A stretch of DNA of 64,000 bases from NCBI RefSeq assembly GCF_014397785.1, contig NZ_VZQQ01000009.1, positions 62,001-126,000 on the forward strand. Direction: 5' to 3'. The stretch is from Paraburkholderia podalyriae (lineage in GTDB: Bacteria; Pseudomonadota; Gammaproteobacteria; Burkholderiales; Burkholderiaceae). The first letter of the stretch is position 1. Every line of letters starts with the position of its first letter. The position numbers were made by a program, and so were the translations under genes. The notes beneath the pieces are model-generated. The model ran no database searches and was not told the DNA's origin. It was given only the letters and a program-made list of their open reading frames with translations. Below are positions 1 to 7,002 of the stretch, piece after piece.

Positions 1-2
1 GG

Positions 3-200
3 CGCGCGGACGTACTCGAAGTCGATACGGCGACGGGCGCAAGCCGCATTTACGCGGCGGGCATTCGCAATCCGACCGGCCTGCAATGGGAACCGACGAC
101 GGGCCGACTCTGGGCCATCGCGAACGAGCGCGACGAGCTCGGCCCCGATCTGGTGCCCGACTATCTGACGTCGGTGAAGGAGAATGCCTTCTACGGGTGG
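3..200 (+). pseudogene. PQQ-dependent sugar (sorbosone) dehydrogenase, interrupted 5' part
   Basis: The frame open from the window edge reads a beta-propeller blade of the soluble PQQ sugar/sorbosone dehydrogenase family, with the family-typical stretches [26 protein letters not shown] and ENAFYGW. These periplasmic enzymes oxidise aldoses using PQQ. After the Trp codon at 198-200 homology stops abruptly. Eight unrelated residues follow and the frame ends at TGA 225-227. The missing continuation (PYSYYGQHVDP and onward) appears in the same orientation at 6530-6943. The gene is therefore split by a 6.3 kb insertion and should be inactive as a single product. The true start lies outside the window. 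Confidence 0.85.
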
Positions 201-365
201 TCCAAAAGCACGCGATATGCAATTTGAGCGGATCGACGCAAAGCCGCGCCAGCCAAGGCTTTCAGCGAATTCTGGCTATCCTGGAGAACCGGCAACGGCG
301 GCGCTTACGGCGTGCGCGAGAATCGTTCATGCTCGGCCGTATGGTCAACGACACTGGAGCGCGCC

Positions 366-569
366 ATGTGTTATCAGAAACCCGTACAGCTGCTGGAAAA
401 CCTGCTCGAAGCAGTGCCGCTCAAGCCGAACGATCGCGGCCACACCGCGATGGATGACTTCGACCACTTCTGCGCTTACACGGGCTGCTCCGAGGACCTC
501 CTAGGCCCGCAGGCTTTCGCATGGGTCAAGCTCGCCTACATCGACGCCAAGACAGCCGCATCGTGCTAG
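366..569 (+). CDS. Small hypothetical protein in the island
   Basis: A 67-residue frame beginning MCYQKPVQLLENLLEAVP and containing the segment DDFDHFCAYTGCSEDLLG. I do not recognise it. It lies just inside the left edge of the island and an upstream in-frame ATG exists at 312. No strong ribosome binding site is visible (GGAGCGCGCC precedes the ATG). It could be a real small gene or the tail of a broken one. From 570 to 795 I see no gene. Confidence 0.25.
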   Translation: MCYQKPVQLLENLLEAVPLKPNDRGHTAMDDFDHFCAYTGCSEDLLGPQAFAWVKLAYIDAKTAASC

Positions 570-795
570 CAATCCGGGCCGACGACCACCGCCGCAAGTC
601 GACCCGCTCCAGCCGTTCATCTTTCCCTGAAGCGGACGCTCACGGTCAACAACGGCCAGCGGGTGCAGGCCGATGGCCGTCCGACCGAGCGGGGGTAAGC
701 CCGCGACTCGGCGGCAATGCCAGGACACTGACCACCTCAAAAGAGCACAGTGTCTCGGGTTCACTCGCCGTGAAAGCAACATAACCCTCCGGATG

Positions 796-1110
796 TCACT
801 TACTTTTCAGTCCGTCTCGCCAGGCGATCGCTTCGAGTTCGACCCGGACTGCGTCCTCGACGGCAACTACGGGGTGCGCCCGAAATTCAAATGCAGGGAA
901 TGTCGAGCAAACTTTGTGAACCGCCAATGGATCGTCGCAGTCAACCAACATGTGCCCACCCCACTCTCCCACGCGCACCACGAAAAACTCGATCTTGAAG
1001 TTGTCTGGCGCCTTCCACTGACTAAATACATCAAGGATTCGCTTCTGGGCATTCTCGTACTCTACAGGCGACCCTTGCGTGCGTTCGAACCAGCTAATGA
1101 CGTACTTCAT
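796..1110 (-). CDS. DUF3303 family protein
   Basis: A 104-residue protein starting MKYVISWFER and containing GEWGGHMLVDCDDP and RVELEAIAWRD, which I recognise as the DUF3303 pattern of small proteins common in Burkholderiales; function unknown. The start was chosen by the ribosome binding site. On the minus strand AAGGAGG (plus positions 1117-1123) abuts an upstream ATG at 1116 but sits 6 bases from the ATG at 1110, which is the correct spacing. It has no membrane segment or signal peptide. It is a single gene inside the island without same-strand partners, and it appears intact. Confidence 0.75.
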   Translation of the reverse strand: MKYVISWFERTQGSPVEYENAQKRILDVFSQWKAPDNFKIEFFVVRVGEWGGHMLVDCDDPLAVHKVCSTFPAFEFRAHPVVAVEDAVRVELEAIAWRDGLKSK

Positions 1111-1622
1111 TGCCATCCTCCTTTAAAACATCGATGTCGACAGAACGCTCGCCGTATGGACGGGCTAGCGAATCAGCAAGCGACAACTGGAGCAGCGGCG
1201 ACGAATGCCCATTGCCTTTTGCCCTTCTTATGCATCGCTTGAAAATGGCCAATGAGGGTCGTTTTACGTGTTCAGAACCGGACGCCAACCACGGTGACTA
1301 GCGACGGCGGCCCCGAACCGTGACGGCGTTGGTGATCGCCATCAAGTCAGCTTAGCTCATCGCCAACGGCATTCGATGGAAATGTAACTGCGAGCGCAGT
1401 TAATGGCCGAACCCTGCCCGATGTCGATCTCGATCGACTACCGCTCGTCGCTGAAACGCGACCGGCAAAATGCGACCCAACCCGGCCGTTTGGTCGCGAG
1501 GATTCTAGCGGCGCTTCCTTAGCTACAACGGCCATTCGCCCAGGAGCGCGCACCGGCCGCCTCGGTCGCCTCGGTCGCTCGCCGACGGAATCTGCACGTC
1601 GCCGCAGCCAGGGGACGCTTCG
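1111..1622. other. Intergenic stretch without a recognisable gene
   Basis: Apart from the DUF3303 ribosome binding site at 1117-1123, I find no convincing coding sequence here. Short frames on both strands lack family resemblance or start signals. A small tandem CCTCGGTCG-type repeat occurs at about 1560-1580. It is probably decayed island sequence. Confidence 0.4.
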
Positions 1623-1745
1623 TCACTGCGTGCTGTGAGGCTTGAGCACCGTTGCCATGTATTCCGTCGCAAAGTCGACGAATGCCTTCACCCGGGCCGG
1701 CGTGACTTGCTCCGCAGTGAAATTCGTTGGTGTCGGTTGCGCAAA
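1623..1745 (-). pseudogene. C-terminal remnant resembling a LysR-type regulator
   Basis: The minus strand reads EQVTPARVKAFVDFATEYM and ends KPHSTQ-stop at 1623-1625. The pattern of a Pro/Ala-Arg-Val-Arg/Lys-Ala-Phe-Val-Asp-Phe block shortly before the stop is what the last helix of LysR-type regulators often looks like. No upstream co-inducer or HTH domain is present; the next bases upstream read as a different gene fragment on the opposite strand. It is therefore a fragment. The family call rests on about 30 residues and is tentative. Confidence 0.3.
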
Positions 1746-1798
1746 AAGTGTGCCTATGGGGGCTACTTAATCAGCGGACGCCGCCTGAAATGCATCGG

Positions 1799-1890
1799 GA
1801 CGTGCGCAGTATCGAGCGCGTCGCACATCAGCTCGAAGCCGGCATTGTCGGCATCAACGAAGGTGCACCCGCAAGCGAGGCTGGTTCACC
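1799..1890 (+). pseudogene. Aldehyde dehydrogenase (succinate-semialdehyde type) C-terminal fragment
   Basis: The frame reads DVRSIERVAHQLEAGIVGINEG followed by APASEAG. This matches the segment near the C-terminus of NAD(P) aldehyde dehydrogenases of the GabD type (RVAEALEYGIVGINEG, then the conserved APFGG block, which is lost here). Nothing before or after it in frame belongs to the family. It abuts the end of the DUF4142 gene at 1906. It is a clear remnant of a much longer (about 480 residue) gene and supports the view that the island is a patchwork of broken genes. Confidence 0.5.
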
Positions 1891-1905
1891 CGGATCCCCT
1901 GGGGA

Positions 1906-2433
1906 TTACCAGACCCGTGCCGATTGCAGTCGAATCGCATAGTCGAGATGCAAGATGAAAATCACCCGCGCTCTGACGAGCAGCGCCTTCAGTTCCGCGT
2001 TTTTCGCGGCGGGAAGCAGCGTGTTGTCCACCGCATGAACCAATTGCTGGTGATATGCGATCTCTTGATAGAGGTAGTCTCCGTCGAACGCGTACTCATC
2101 GGCCGCATTCAACCTGGCAAGGTTGTCATCCCCTTCGTTCCGAAACGCCTCGCTCATCCTACTATTTTCGGGGTAGAGCATCAGCCTCTGCGTCAATTCG
2201 ACGGCTGACTGATACAAGTCCCTGTGTTCTGCGATCATTTGTCCAGCGAAATTCTGGATGCTTCTTCTCTGGCTTCGGCTTAGCGCGAGGTTGCCCGCCT
2301 CGATTTCGGCTCGATTCGCGACCATGAGGATGGCGGCGATTTGCTGGTCAGTGTGTTGCGCGTGTACGTCATACATGCACAGCGACAATGCAGCGAGTAA
2401 CACCAGCGCGGCGGCTTTGCGGCTCGGGATCAT
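1906..2433 (-). CDS. DUF4142 family exported protein
   Basis: A 175-residue protein. The start at 2433 is supported by a GGAGG 7 bases upstream on the minus strand, and the product begins with a signal peptide (Lys/Arg, then AALVLLAALSLCM, probable cleavage after VHA). The mature part is helical, with spaced blocks such as ILMVANRAEIEAGNLAL, AGQMIAEHRDLYQ and HQQLVHAVDNTLLP, the DUF4142 (ferritin-like fold) pattern. Family members are periplasmic or outer-membrane-associated and of unknown role. An in-frame extension upstream to 2673 has no signal peptide or ribosome site and was not used. It appears intact within the island. Confidence 0.7.
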   Translation of the reverse strand: MIPSRKAAALVLLAALSLCMYDVHAQHTDQQIAAILMVANRAEIEAGNLALSRSQRRSIQNFAGQMIAEHRDLYQSAVELTQRLMLYPENSRMSEAFRNEGDDNLARLNAADEYAFDGDYLYQEIAYHQQLVHAVDNTLLPAAKNAELKALLVRARVIFILHLDYAIRLQSARVW

Positions 2434-2679
2434 CTTTCGCCTCCGGTTCGAACCATTGAACGGACACGTCTGCTGCGGTACTGCATTGACCGGTTGCCGT
2501 ACCGTTGTAGCCGTTGCTTTCCAAGGTCCCATTTTGCGCCCAAGACGCGCGGTCGAGTGGCCTGTCTCAACGGCGGAGCCGACGTTGGAACGTCCCGGCT
2601 GTAGGAAGGACGAACGCCTCTTGATGGCCGGGAGTCGCCTCAGCCGGATCTTGAGGCGTGTGCCGCGCCTCACAGCGAT

Positions 2680-2943
2680 CTAGCGCTTCTGTCTGAGCAA
2701 GTCAAATTGGCGCTGTTGTCTCAGCGAATTCAGTTCGCGCTGTTGCCTCAGCAAATCCAGGTCGCGCTGTTGTTTCAGTAATTGGAGTTGTTCGTTCTGG
2801 AGTTCGATCTGTTGCTTCTGCGCTTCCAATTGCGCTCTATAGGCCCCCATGCTTTGGTCAGCCAGCGCTCCCTGCGGGTAAGTCTGCGCGTAGGTGATGG
2901 AACAGCCAGCCGCCAATGTCGCAGCAACGATAAGTGCTTTCAT
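2680..2943 (-). CDS. Small exported coiled-coil repeat protein
   Basis: An 87-residue protein starting MKALIVAATLAAG at 2943, with GAGGGG just upstream. Residues 1-19 form a signal peptide ending ITYA-Q. From about residue 33 to the end it is Gln/Arg/Leu-rich and almost surely a single long helix or coiled coil. The C-terminal third is a tandem 9-residue repeat of the form LRQQRxxxL (LLRQQRELN, SLRQQRQFD, LLRQKR). I do not recognise a family. It lies 246 bases upstream of the DUF4142 gene on the same strand, so the two exported proteins may be co-transcribed. Confidence 0.6.
   Translation of the reverse strand: MKALIVAATLAAGCSITYAQTYPQGALADQSMGAYRAQLEAQKQQIELQNEQLQLLKQQRDLDLLRQQRELNSLRQQRQFDLLRQKR
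2704..2791 (-). repeat. 27-bp imperfect tandem repeat inside the coiled-coil gene
   Basis: The core CGCTGTTG recurs at 2711, 2738 and 2765, a 27-bp period. Each unit is followed by a CTCAG-like block and encodes nine residues of the LRQQR helix repeat. The repeat number may vary between strains by slippage. Confidence 0.65.
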
Positions 2944-3554
2944 GATGCCCCTCGCACGGATGCTCCTTTGAAATATCTTAGGCCAGAAAGGCCGGGCATC
3001 GGCGGGACCGACGTGGCTATCGGCGTCGTGCCTGGATCGGTGATTGCGTATGTTGAGCGAGCGGCGTGCTTTTCGCAGTGGCAACGAGAGGCCGGGATCG
3101 ACCCGGTGCGGCCACACAATTTTCTCCAAAGCGGCCCTTTACCCCCTTGATGGGCGATCCAACGCTCTCTGTCAAGGCCTTTGCCGGCCGCCGTGGGTTG
3201 CCCTCGCGCCCCCCAGCCCAGAAGGTTGACGAGGCTACGCATTGCAATATTTGATCCTTGCCCTATGATTTTTACGGCAAGTCAGCTACTTCGCGGGAGA
3301 GCATCGGCGCTCCATCGCAAGTGCAGACCTAAAAATCTGAAACAGGGGTTAAACATGTTCGCTCGCTAAGGCTAACAGGCACTGCTGTGATATCAGGGAC
3401 CGTACGGCCTCAATGTCTTTAATTGCTAGCGGACACGGCGTCCCAAGGTGAAAATTAAGCCAATGTGCCGCAGGCATCTCCTCTATGCGCGAGTACAAGG
3501 CTTCTGGCAGTGCCCATCGTTTTGTCAGTCTCACGAACAGCCGAGAACGTTGAT
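2944..3554. other. Intergenic stretch without a recognisable gene
   Basis: About 600 bases lie between the minus-strand coiled-coil gene and the toxin-like gene. The right half (from about 3240) becomes AT-richer. In-frame start codons for the downstream gene exist at 3465 and 3555. I see no other convincing gene, repeat or promoter. Confidence 0.4.
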
Positions 3555-4445
3555 ATGCCGAATGTCCTTGACGCGATTGCTGACCATCCTCGGCCGAACG
3601 ATCTTGCGACCTGGTGGTCACGCCAAGATCGAGATCAAATGGCTGCGGCACCGCTCGAAGACGAAGAGCAGGCGTATTTGGACGTGTACACCTCCGATTC
3701 GGTTCCCAGAGAACTGCGCATCGGCCAAGGCATTGCCGATCCGATAACGCTTACGAGCGAGGATCTAGAGCGGGCGCGGCGCTTGTTCGGGGACAGCTTT
3801 GCTCAGCGAACGCAGTTCTGCAATCGCGAAAATCGGCGCCGCATTGTTGCGCACTACATTTACACTCATCCGGCGACGATTGCTTATGCCTTGAATCTTT
3901 ACCGACTCACTCGGGATGTGGTCCCTCCCCTCTTCATCTTGGAGCGAATCTATGAGCTTTTCAGCGGGGAAGAGGCATTCACCGGTACAAAAATTTCTCG
4001 AATAAACGCCGCTGTAGATTTGGCCATACCGATCGTGGCAATGCGGCTGTTACGCTTGGCACGTGCCGGCTTAACAGTCGTTGAACCGAAAGGTCCACGT
4101 CGCCTTTTAACGGATCCAATCTGGGACCTGCCGCCCGAAGGTGGTGGCATACGGATTAATGATCGTTGGTACACCGAACACGCGCTTGAGCGCATGGCAC
4201 CTGATACTGCAGAGATCAGAGCTCTAATGCGGACTCGGGCGGGTGAACGGCTTCGCCGCATCGGAATCGTAGAAGGATCGACAGAGTGGAACCTATGCCT
4301 CAAACGTGCGCTCGAAAAGATTAACCCGCGAGGGGTGCCGCCCTCAGTTGTCGAGGCCGAGATTGCGCAGCGGGGCTCAACTAGCGTGCGCGTTATCACC
4401 GCGTATAGGGGGCAAGTGGTCATCACGGTAATACCGCGACACTGA
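3555..4445 (+). CDS. Putative polymorphic toxin with BECR-type RNase-like C-terminus
   Basis: A 296-residue protein when started at ATG 3555; an in-frame ATG at 3465 would add 30 less plausible residues. Residues 1-140 are polar and helical without a family I know. Residues 147-172 include a hydrophobic stretch (INAAVDLAIPIVAMRLL). The last 100 residues carry GGIRINDRWYTEHALERM, then PRGVPPSVVEAEI, then VRVITAYRGQVVITVIP. This resembles C-terminal toxin modules of Rhs/hemagglutinin polymorphic toxins, a compact RNase-like fold with His-Ala-x-x-Arg-Met and a final beta hairpin. No secretion-delivery domain and no intact immunity gene follow. Base composition is lower in GC than the flanks, consistent with transfer. 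Confidence 0.5.
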   Translation: MPNVLDAIADHPRPNDLATWWSRQDRDQMAAAPLEDEEQAYLDVYTSDSVPRELRIGQGIADPITLTSEDLERARRLFGDSFAQRTQFCNRENRRRIVAHYIYTHPATIAYALNLYRLTRDVVPPLFILERIYELFSGEEAFTGTKISRINAAVDLAIPIVAMRLLRLARAGLTVVEPKGPRRLLTDPIWDLPPEGGGIRINDRWYTEHALERMAPDTAEIRALMRTRAGERLRRIGIVEGSTEWNLCLKRALEKINPRGVPPSVVEAEIAQRGSTSVRVITAYRGQVVITVIPRH

Positions 4446-4941
4446 GCGGTGTGACTTATGCAGTTGGTCAATGTGCTCACGAGACGGAGTGCGTACACGA
4501 TGAGCGATAAATGGATGCATGCAAGCTGTCCATAGGACGAGAAAACTATTCGGGATCGCATCATTGAACTTGATCGTCGACATAGTGCTCATTCTGATGA
4601 ATGGATCTGGTGAAATGGTGCTTCGGATTCAATCTAACTTGTCGTCATGGCAACCCACGAGCCGCAACACCGCCTAAACCGCGCGAGTCAGCAAACTCGA
4701 ACGCCCGTTTTTTCGTGCGTTGCACAAGCCGCAGTAACCGAACAGCCAAGGCCCACGTCCAGACGGCGGGCAAACCCATCGTGTCGTATGTTCTCGGCAT
4801 CGTGCTGAGTCGCTTGACATGCTGCTATTGAATGCCCTTCGCAGTTCGATTGTCAACGATCGTCCCAGTGATGTCGGATGACCGAAATTGGCCGACTAAA
4901 GACGGCCCTGCACTCGGCTGGGGCGGTTCGTTACGAACGGA
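4446..4941. other. Gene-poor stretch after the toxin, with a possible broken immunity gene
   Basis: A frame starting ATG 4458 reads about 27 codons (it contains MSDKWMHASCP), meets TAG, then continues in the same frame as DEKTIRDRIIELDRRHSAHSDEWIW before TGA. An immunity gene would be expected exactly here, so this may be a nonsense-mutated remnant, but no family is recognisable. The remaining bases to 4941 contain no convincing gene. Confidence 0.3.
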
Positions 4942-5310
4942 TCAGGAACTACCGGCGTGTTTCTTTTGCCCCTCGGCTTCCTCTAAGAACGTCTCGATGA
5001 TCCACGCGAGCAGACGGCGCCGGTCCGGTCGCAGTCCCGACAGCGAGACCGACTCGGTATGAGAATGGCTCAGGCCGAGTTGCCGGAATTCGGGACTATG
5101 TTCACCCAATAGCAGCGCATAGGGATTCGCGTTGAGTTCGAGGACGATGCGTAGCAGGTGATCGGCGCGCAGCATCCGGCTTTCGCCCGATTCGAGCTTG
5201 AAGATTGCCGTGGTCGACACGCCTATCGCACGGCCCAGCCTGACCTGGGAGATACCGCGCTCGATCCTGAGCTTCCCGATCCGCTGACTGAGTTCCGTCA
5301 TATCGTCCAT
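4942..5310 (-). CDS. XRE-family HTH transcriptional regulator
   Basis: A 122-residue protein with a Cro/CI-type helix-turn-helix at residues 6-62 (LSQRIGKLRIERGISQVRL, then GVSTTAIFKLESG, then LLRIVLELNANPYALLLG). The C-terminal 55 residues are polar (EFRQLGLSHSH, then RRRLLAWIIETFLEE) and of unknown function. The gene is divergent from the two small genes starting at 5477, so it probably autoregulates and controls them through the 166-bp shared region. That region is AT-rich and has several near-copies of an A-CGGT motif (for example ATCGGTAAA and AACGGTCC near 5330-5350). Such regulators are typical of phage, conjugative elements and antitoxin modules. Confidence 0.75.
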   Translation of the reverse strand: MDDMTELSQRIGKLRIERGISQVRLGRAIGVSTTAIFKLESGESRMLRADHLLRIVLELNANPYALLLGEHSPEFRQLGLSHSHTESVSLSGLRPDRRRLLAWIIETFLEEAEGQKKHAGSS

Positions 5311-5476
5311 AGATTCCGTTTATAAGGACCGTTAGTTTTTACCGATAGTCGGGTTATAGACACGCCGGAGAAAAAGTTTTTAAATTCCCTCTCAACGTTC
5401 TGTTCCATCAGGTAATGCGCCGCGCATAAAACCCTACACGCCGACGCACAACCTGCTAACTGATGGAGATACGGAT
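5311..5476. promoter_or_regulatory. Divergent promoter region between XRE regulator and small genes
   Basis: An AT-rich 166-bp spacer between divergent starts. Minus-strand copies of CGGT-containing half-sites occur near 5325-5350, close to the regulator start. GATGGAGATA directly precedes ATG 5477. The operator assignment is inference. Confidence 0.35.
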
Positions 5477-5665
5477 ATGCAGGCCGCACAACGGCTCTTA
5501 CGGGTCAGACCGGTTCCAGTGAGCAATGCCTTCGCTCCGGAAGCGGTCGAGGTCACGGTGAATTGCGCGATACTGCGCCGGCTACTCGAGGAACACGCCA
5601 TTCTGTGCTGGTTCGCGCTGGGCAGACGGTCGGTCGGCGGTGTGGTGGCAGGGTGGTGGCAATGA
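5477..5665 (+). CDS. Small hypothetical protein, first of an overlapping pair
   Basis: A 62-residue protein (begins MQAAQRLLRVRPVPVS, ends VVAGWWQ) with a good ribosome site GGAG 8 bases before ATG 5477. Its stop TGA 5663-5665 overlaps the next start ATG 5662, which indicates translational coupling. I do not recognise a family. Residues 28-55 are hydrophobic enough to be a short amphipathic or membrane-associated helix. It is divergent from the XRE regulator. Confidence 0.45.
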   Translation: MQAAQRLLRVRPVPVSNAFAPEAVEVTVNCAILRRLLEEHAILCWFALGRRSVGGVVAGWWQ

Positions 5666-5874
5666 AGGTAATGAAGTCTGACAGGGAAGTCGAACGCTAT
5701 GCGCTCGCCGCGCATAGCGCGCTGATGCACATCGAACTGATCGCGCGACGCGGCGGGAACGTTGCCGCGCTCGCCGCTATCGAGAAGATCGCACGCGATA
5801 CACAGGCCTGTGCACCGCGTCAGGGTTCGCTGCGAAGAAAAGTCAGGTGTGGAAAATCGGTCAAGTCCGGTTAA
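5662..5874 (+). CDS. Small hypothetical protein, second of an overlapping pair
   Basis: A 70-residue protein (begins MKVMKSDREVERYALAAHSA, ends RCGKSVKSG). The N-terminal 45 residues are predicted helical and the tail is rich in Lys and Arg. The start overlaps the preceding stop in an ATGA arrangement, which strongly suggests both are real and co-translated. No family is recognised. The setting of XRE regulator plus two tiny genes resembles cargo or regulatory modules of integrative elements. Confidence 0.45.
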   Translation: MKVMKSDREVERYALAAHSALMHIELIARRGGNVAALAAIEKIARDTQACAPRQGSLRRKVRCGKSVKSG

Positions 5875-5982
5875 AGCCGGTATCGACTCCTGTGCGATAA
5901 CAACAATTCGCCCTTAATGCCGCGCACAGGTGACGCCCGCTATCGGCGCGGACGTTTGTTCTTTTGACAGGGCATAACTGCA

Positions 5983-6469
5983 ATGAAACATGGAGACGAT
6001 AACGACGCACCGCGTGGGCTCTCTGGCTGAACATCCTGCACCTGATGAAACTGACCGGCTGGAATCAGGCGCAGGTCGCCGAACTCATGTGGGCCTACAC
6101 CGCGAAGGACATCAGCGTGCTACAACTCAAACACGCGCTGGCGACGATGATTAGCCGGCGACAGCATAAGTGGAATTACTCCGGTGCGCTCGCGGCATTG
6201 TTCAGGCTGCCCCTGTCCGTTCTCGTCGGTGAAGACCTGCGCACCTGCAGCGGCAATTCGGCTTCAGTCGCGCTGAAGTGCTTCGGCATGCCGAAGCCGA
6301 GGCGAAGAAAGATGCGCGCTGGCGGGCGGCAGTGCGCGATGATATCTACGGCTACTTCCACGAACTCGGCCACACAATCCTGAGTCCGCGCGAACGGGAT
6401 ACCCGCAGCCAGGAACCCGCGCATCTGGATCAGGACGGCGGTAGCGGCCAGTCAACGTGCAGCGGATAA
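5983..6469 (+). pseudogene. Frameshifted hypothetical island gene
   Basis: Three successive reading frames join into one plausible protein. MKHGDDNDAP at 5983 is followed, after a shift near 6010, by AWALWLNILHLMKLTGWNQA and the helical region to VGEDL near 6237. A second shift there leads to AHLQRQFGFSRAEVLRHAEAE, then WRAAVRDDIYGYFHELGHTI, with a stop at 6467-6469. Each frame ends or begins in the middle of coherent amphipathic helical sequence, so two indels are the simplest explanation. I do not recognise the family. The extreme 3' end overlaps the antisense tail-fibre remnant, so the block border may lie near 6425. Confidence 0.4.
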
Positions 6470-6531
6470 CCGGCCTGCCGCGGCACCGCGTCGAGCGCAT
6501 CGCGGTAGGTCTGCCAGTCATCGAAGGTCTG
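6430..6531 (-). pseudogene. Phage tail-fibre assembly-type protein, C-terminal remnant
   Basis: The minus strand reads GQTFDDWQTYRDALDAVP, then QAGYPLHVDWPLPPS and a stop at 6430-6432. The Trp-x-x-Tyr-Arg-x-Ala-Leu ... Tyr-Pro ... Val-Asp-Trp-Pro-x-Pro-Pro layout at a protein's very end is characteristic of phage tail-fibre assembly/chaperone proteins. The upstream part is missing because the sequence passes directly into the sugar dehydrogenase gene at about 6530. It marks the right edge of the island and suggests prophage DNA took part in forming it. Confidence 0.5.
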
Positions 6532-6943
6532 GCCGTATAGCTACTACGGCCAGCACGTCGATCCACTCGCCCAACCGCAGCGTCCCGACCTCGTCGCGAA
6601 GGCGATTGCACCTGACTTCTCGATCGGCTCGCATGTTGCACCGCTAGGACTGACGTTCTATACCTGCAACAACCTGCCGTCGCAGTATCGCGGCGGCGCG
6701 TTCATCGGCGAGCACGGCAGTTGGGACCGCTCGCCGTTGAGCGGTTACGTGGTCTCGTACGTGACGTTCGAGAACGGCAAGCCGGTCGGCGCGCCGAAGG
6801 ATGTCGTGACGGGTTTTGCATCGCCGGATCAGAAGGAGTTGGATGGCGCACCCGTGGGCGTCGCGCAAGATCGCGACGGCGGCCTGCTGGTTGCCGACGA
6901 CGTCGGCAACACGGTGTGGCGCGTGACGGGCGCGGGCGGCTGA
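6530..6943 (+). pseudogene. PQQ-dependent sugar dehydrogenase, interrupted 3' part
   Basis: The frame reads WPYSYYGQHVDP, then GGAFIGEHGSWDRSPLSGY, GAPVGVAQDRDGGLLVADD and VGNTVWRVTGAGG, stopping at TGA 6941-6943. This is the last third of the same soluble PQQ sugar dehydrogenase whose upstream part ends at 200; the Trp codon TGG is present at both junctions. It has no start of its own. Its stop overlaps an ATG (TGATG at 6941-6945) in frame with the next gene, so the dehydrogenase and the solute-binding gene may once have been one transcription unit. Confidence 0.85.
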
Positions 6944-7002
6944 TGCGCACAGCGCGATCGCCTGCGGTGCGGATGCCCTCGTGCGGATACCGCGACATAG
7001 TT

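Larger units (their letters stand above)
201..6529. mobile_element. Decayed mosaic genomic island inserted in the sugar dehydrogenase gene
   Basis: This block separates two collinear halves of one gene. The left junction is ...TACGGGTGG at 192-200 and the right junction is TGGCCGTAT at 6530-6538, sharing only TGG. Inside are small intact genes mixed with fragments of genes from different sources, on both strands. Parts such as 3240-4600 and 5311-5420 are visibly more AT-rich than the flanks. I see no integrase, transposase, terminal inverted repeat or long direct repeat. It therefore looks like a relic rather than a working element. The last fragment resembles a phage tail-fibre assembly protein, which hints at a prophage contribution. 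Confidence 0.7.

Noticed and set aside
2704..2791. Short tandem repeats considered as a CRISPR array
   Set aside because: Units are contiguous without spacers, imperfect, and encode an in-frame helical repeat; no cas genes are present.
4601..4831. A 76-codon frame after the toxin-like gene considered as its immunity gene
   Set aside because: It is 155 bases away, rich in Arg/Ser/Thr, has no ribosome site, and does not resemble the acidic small proteins expected.
201..6529. Search for att-type direct repeats, transposon ends or an integrase at the island borders
   Set aside because: Only a TGG is shared at the junctions and no recombinase-like protein was found, so no specific element type can be named.
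6943..7002. Alternative yejA start at ATG 6943 overlapping the dehydrogenase stop
   Set aside because: It would put 20 extra polar residues before the signal peptide; kept only as a possibility because ribosome sites are weak for both starts.
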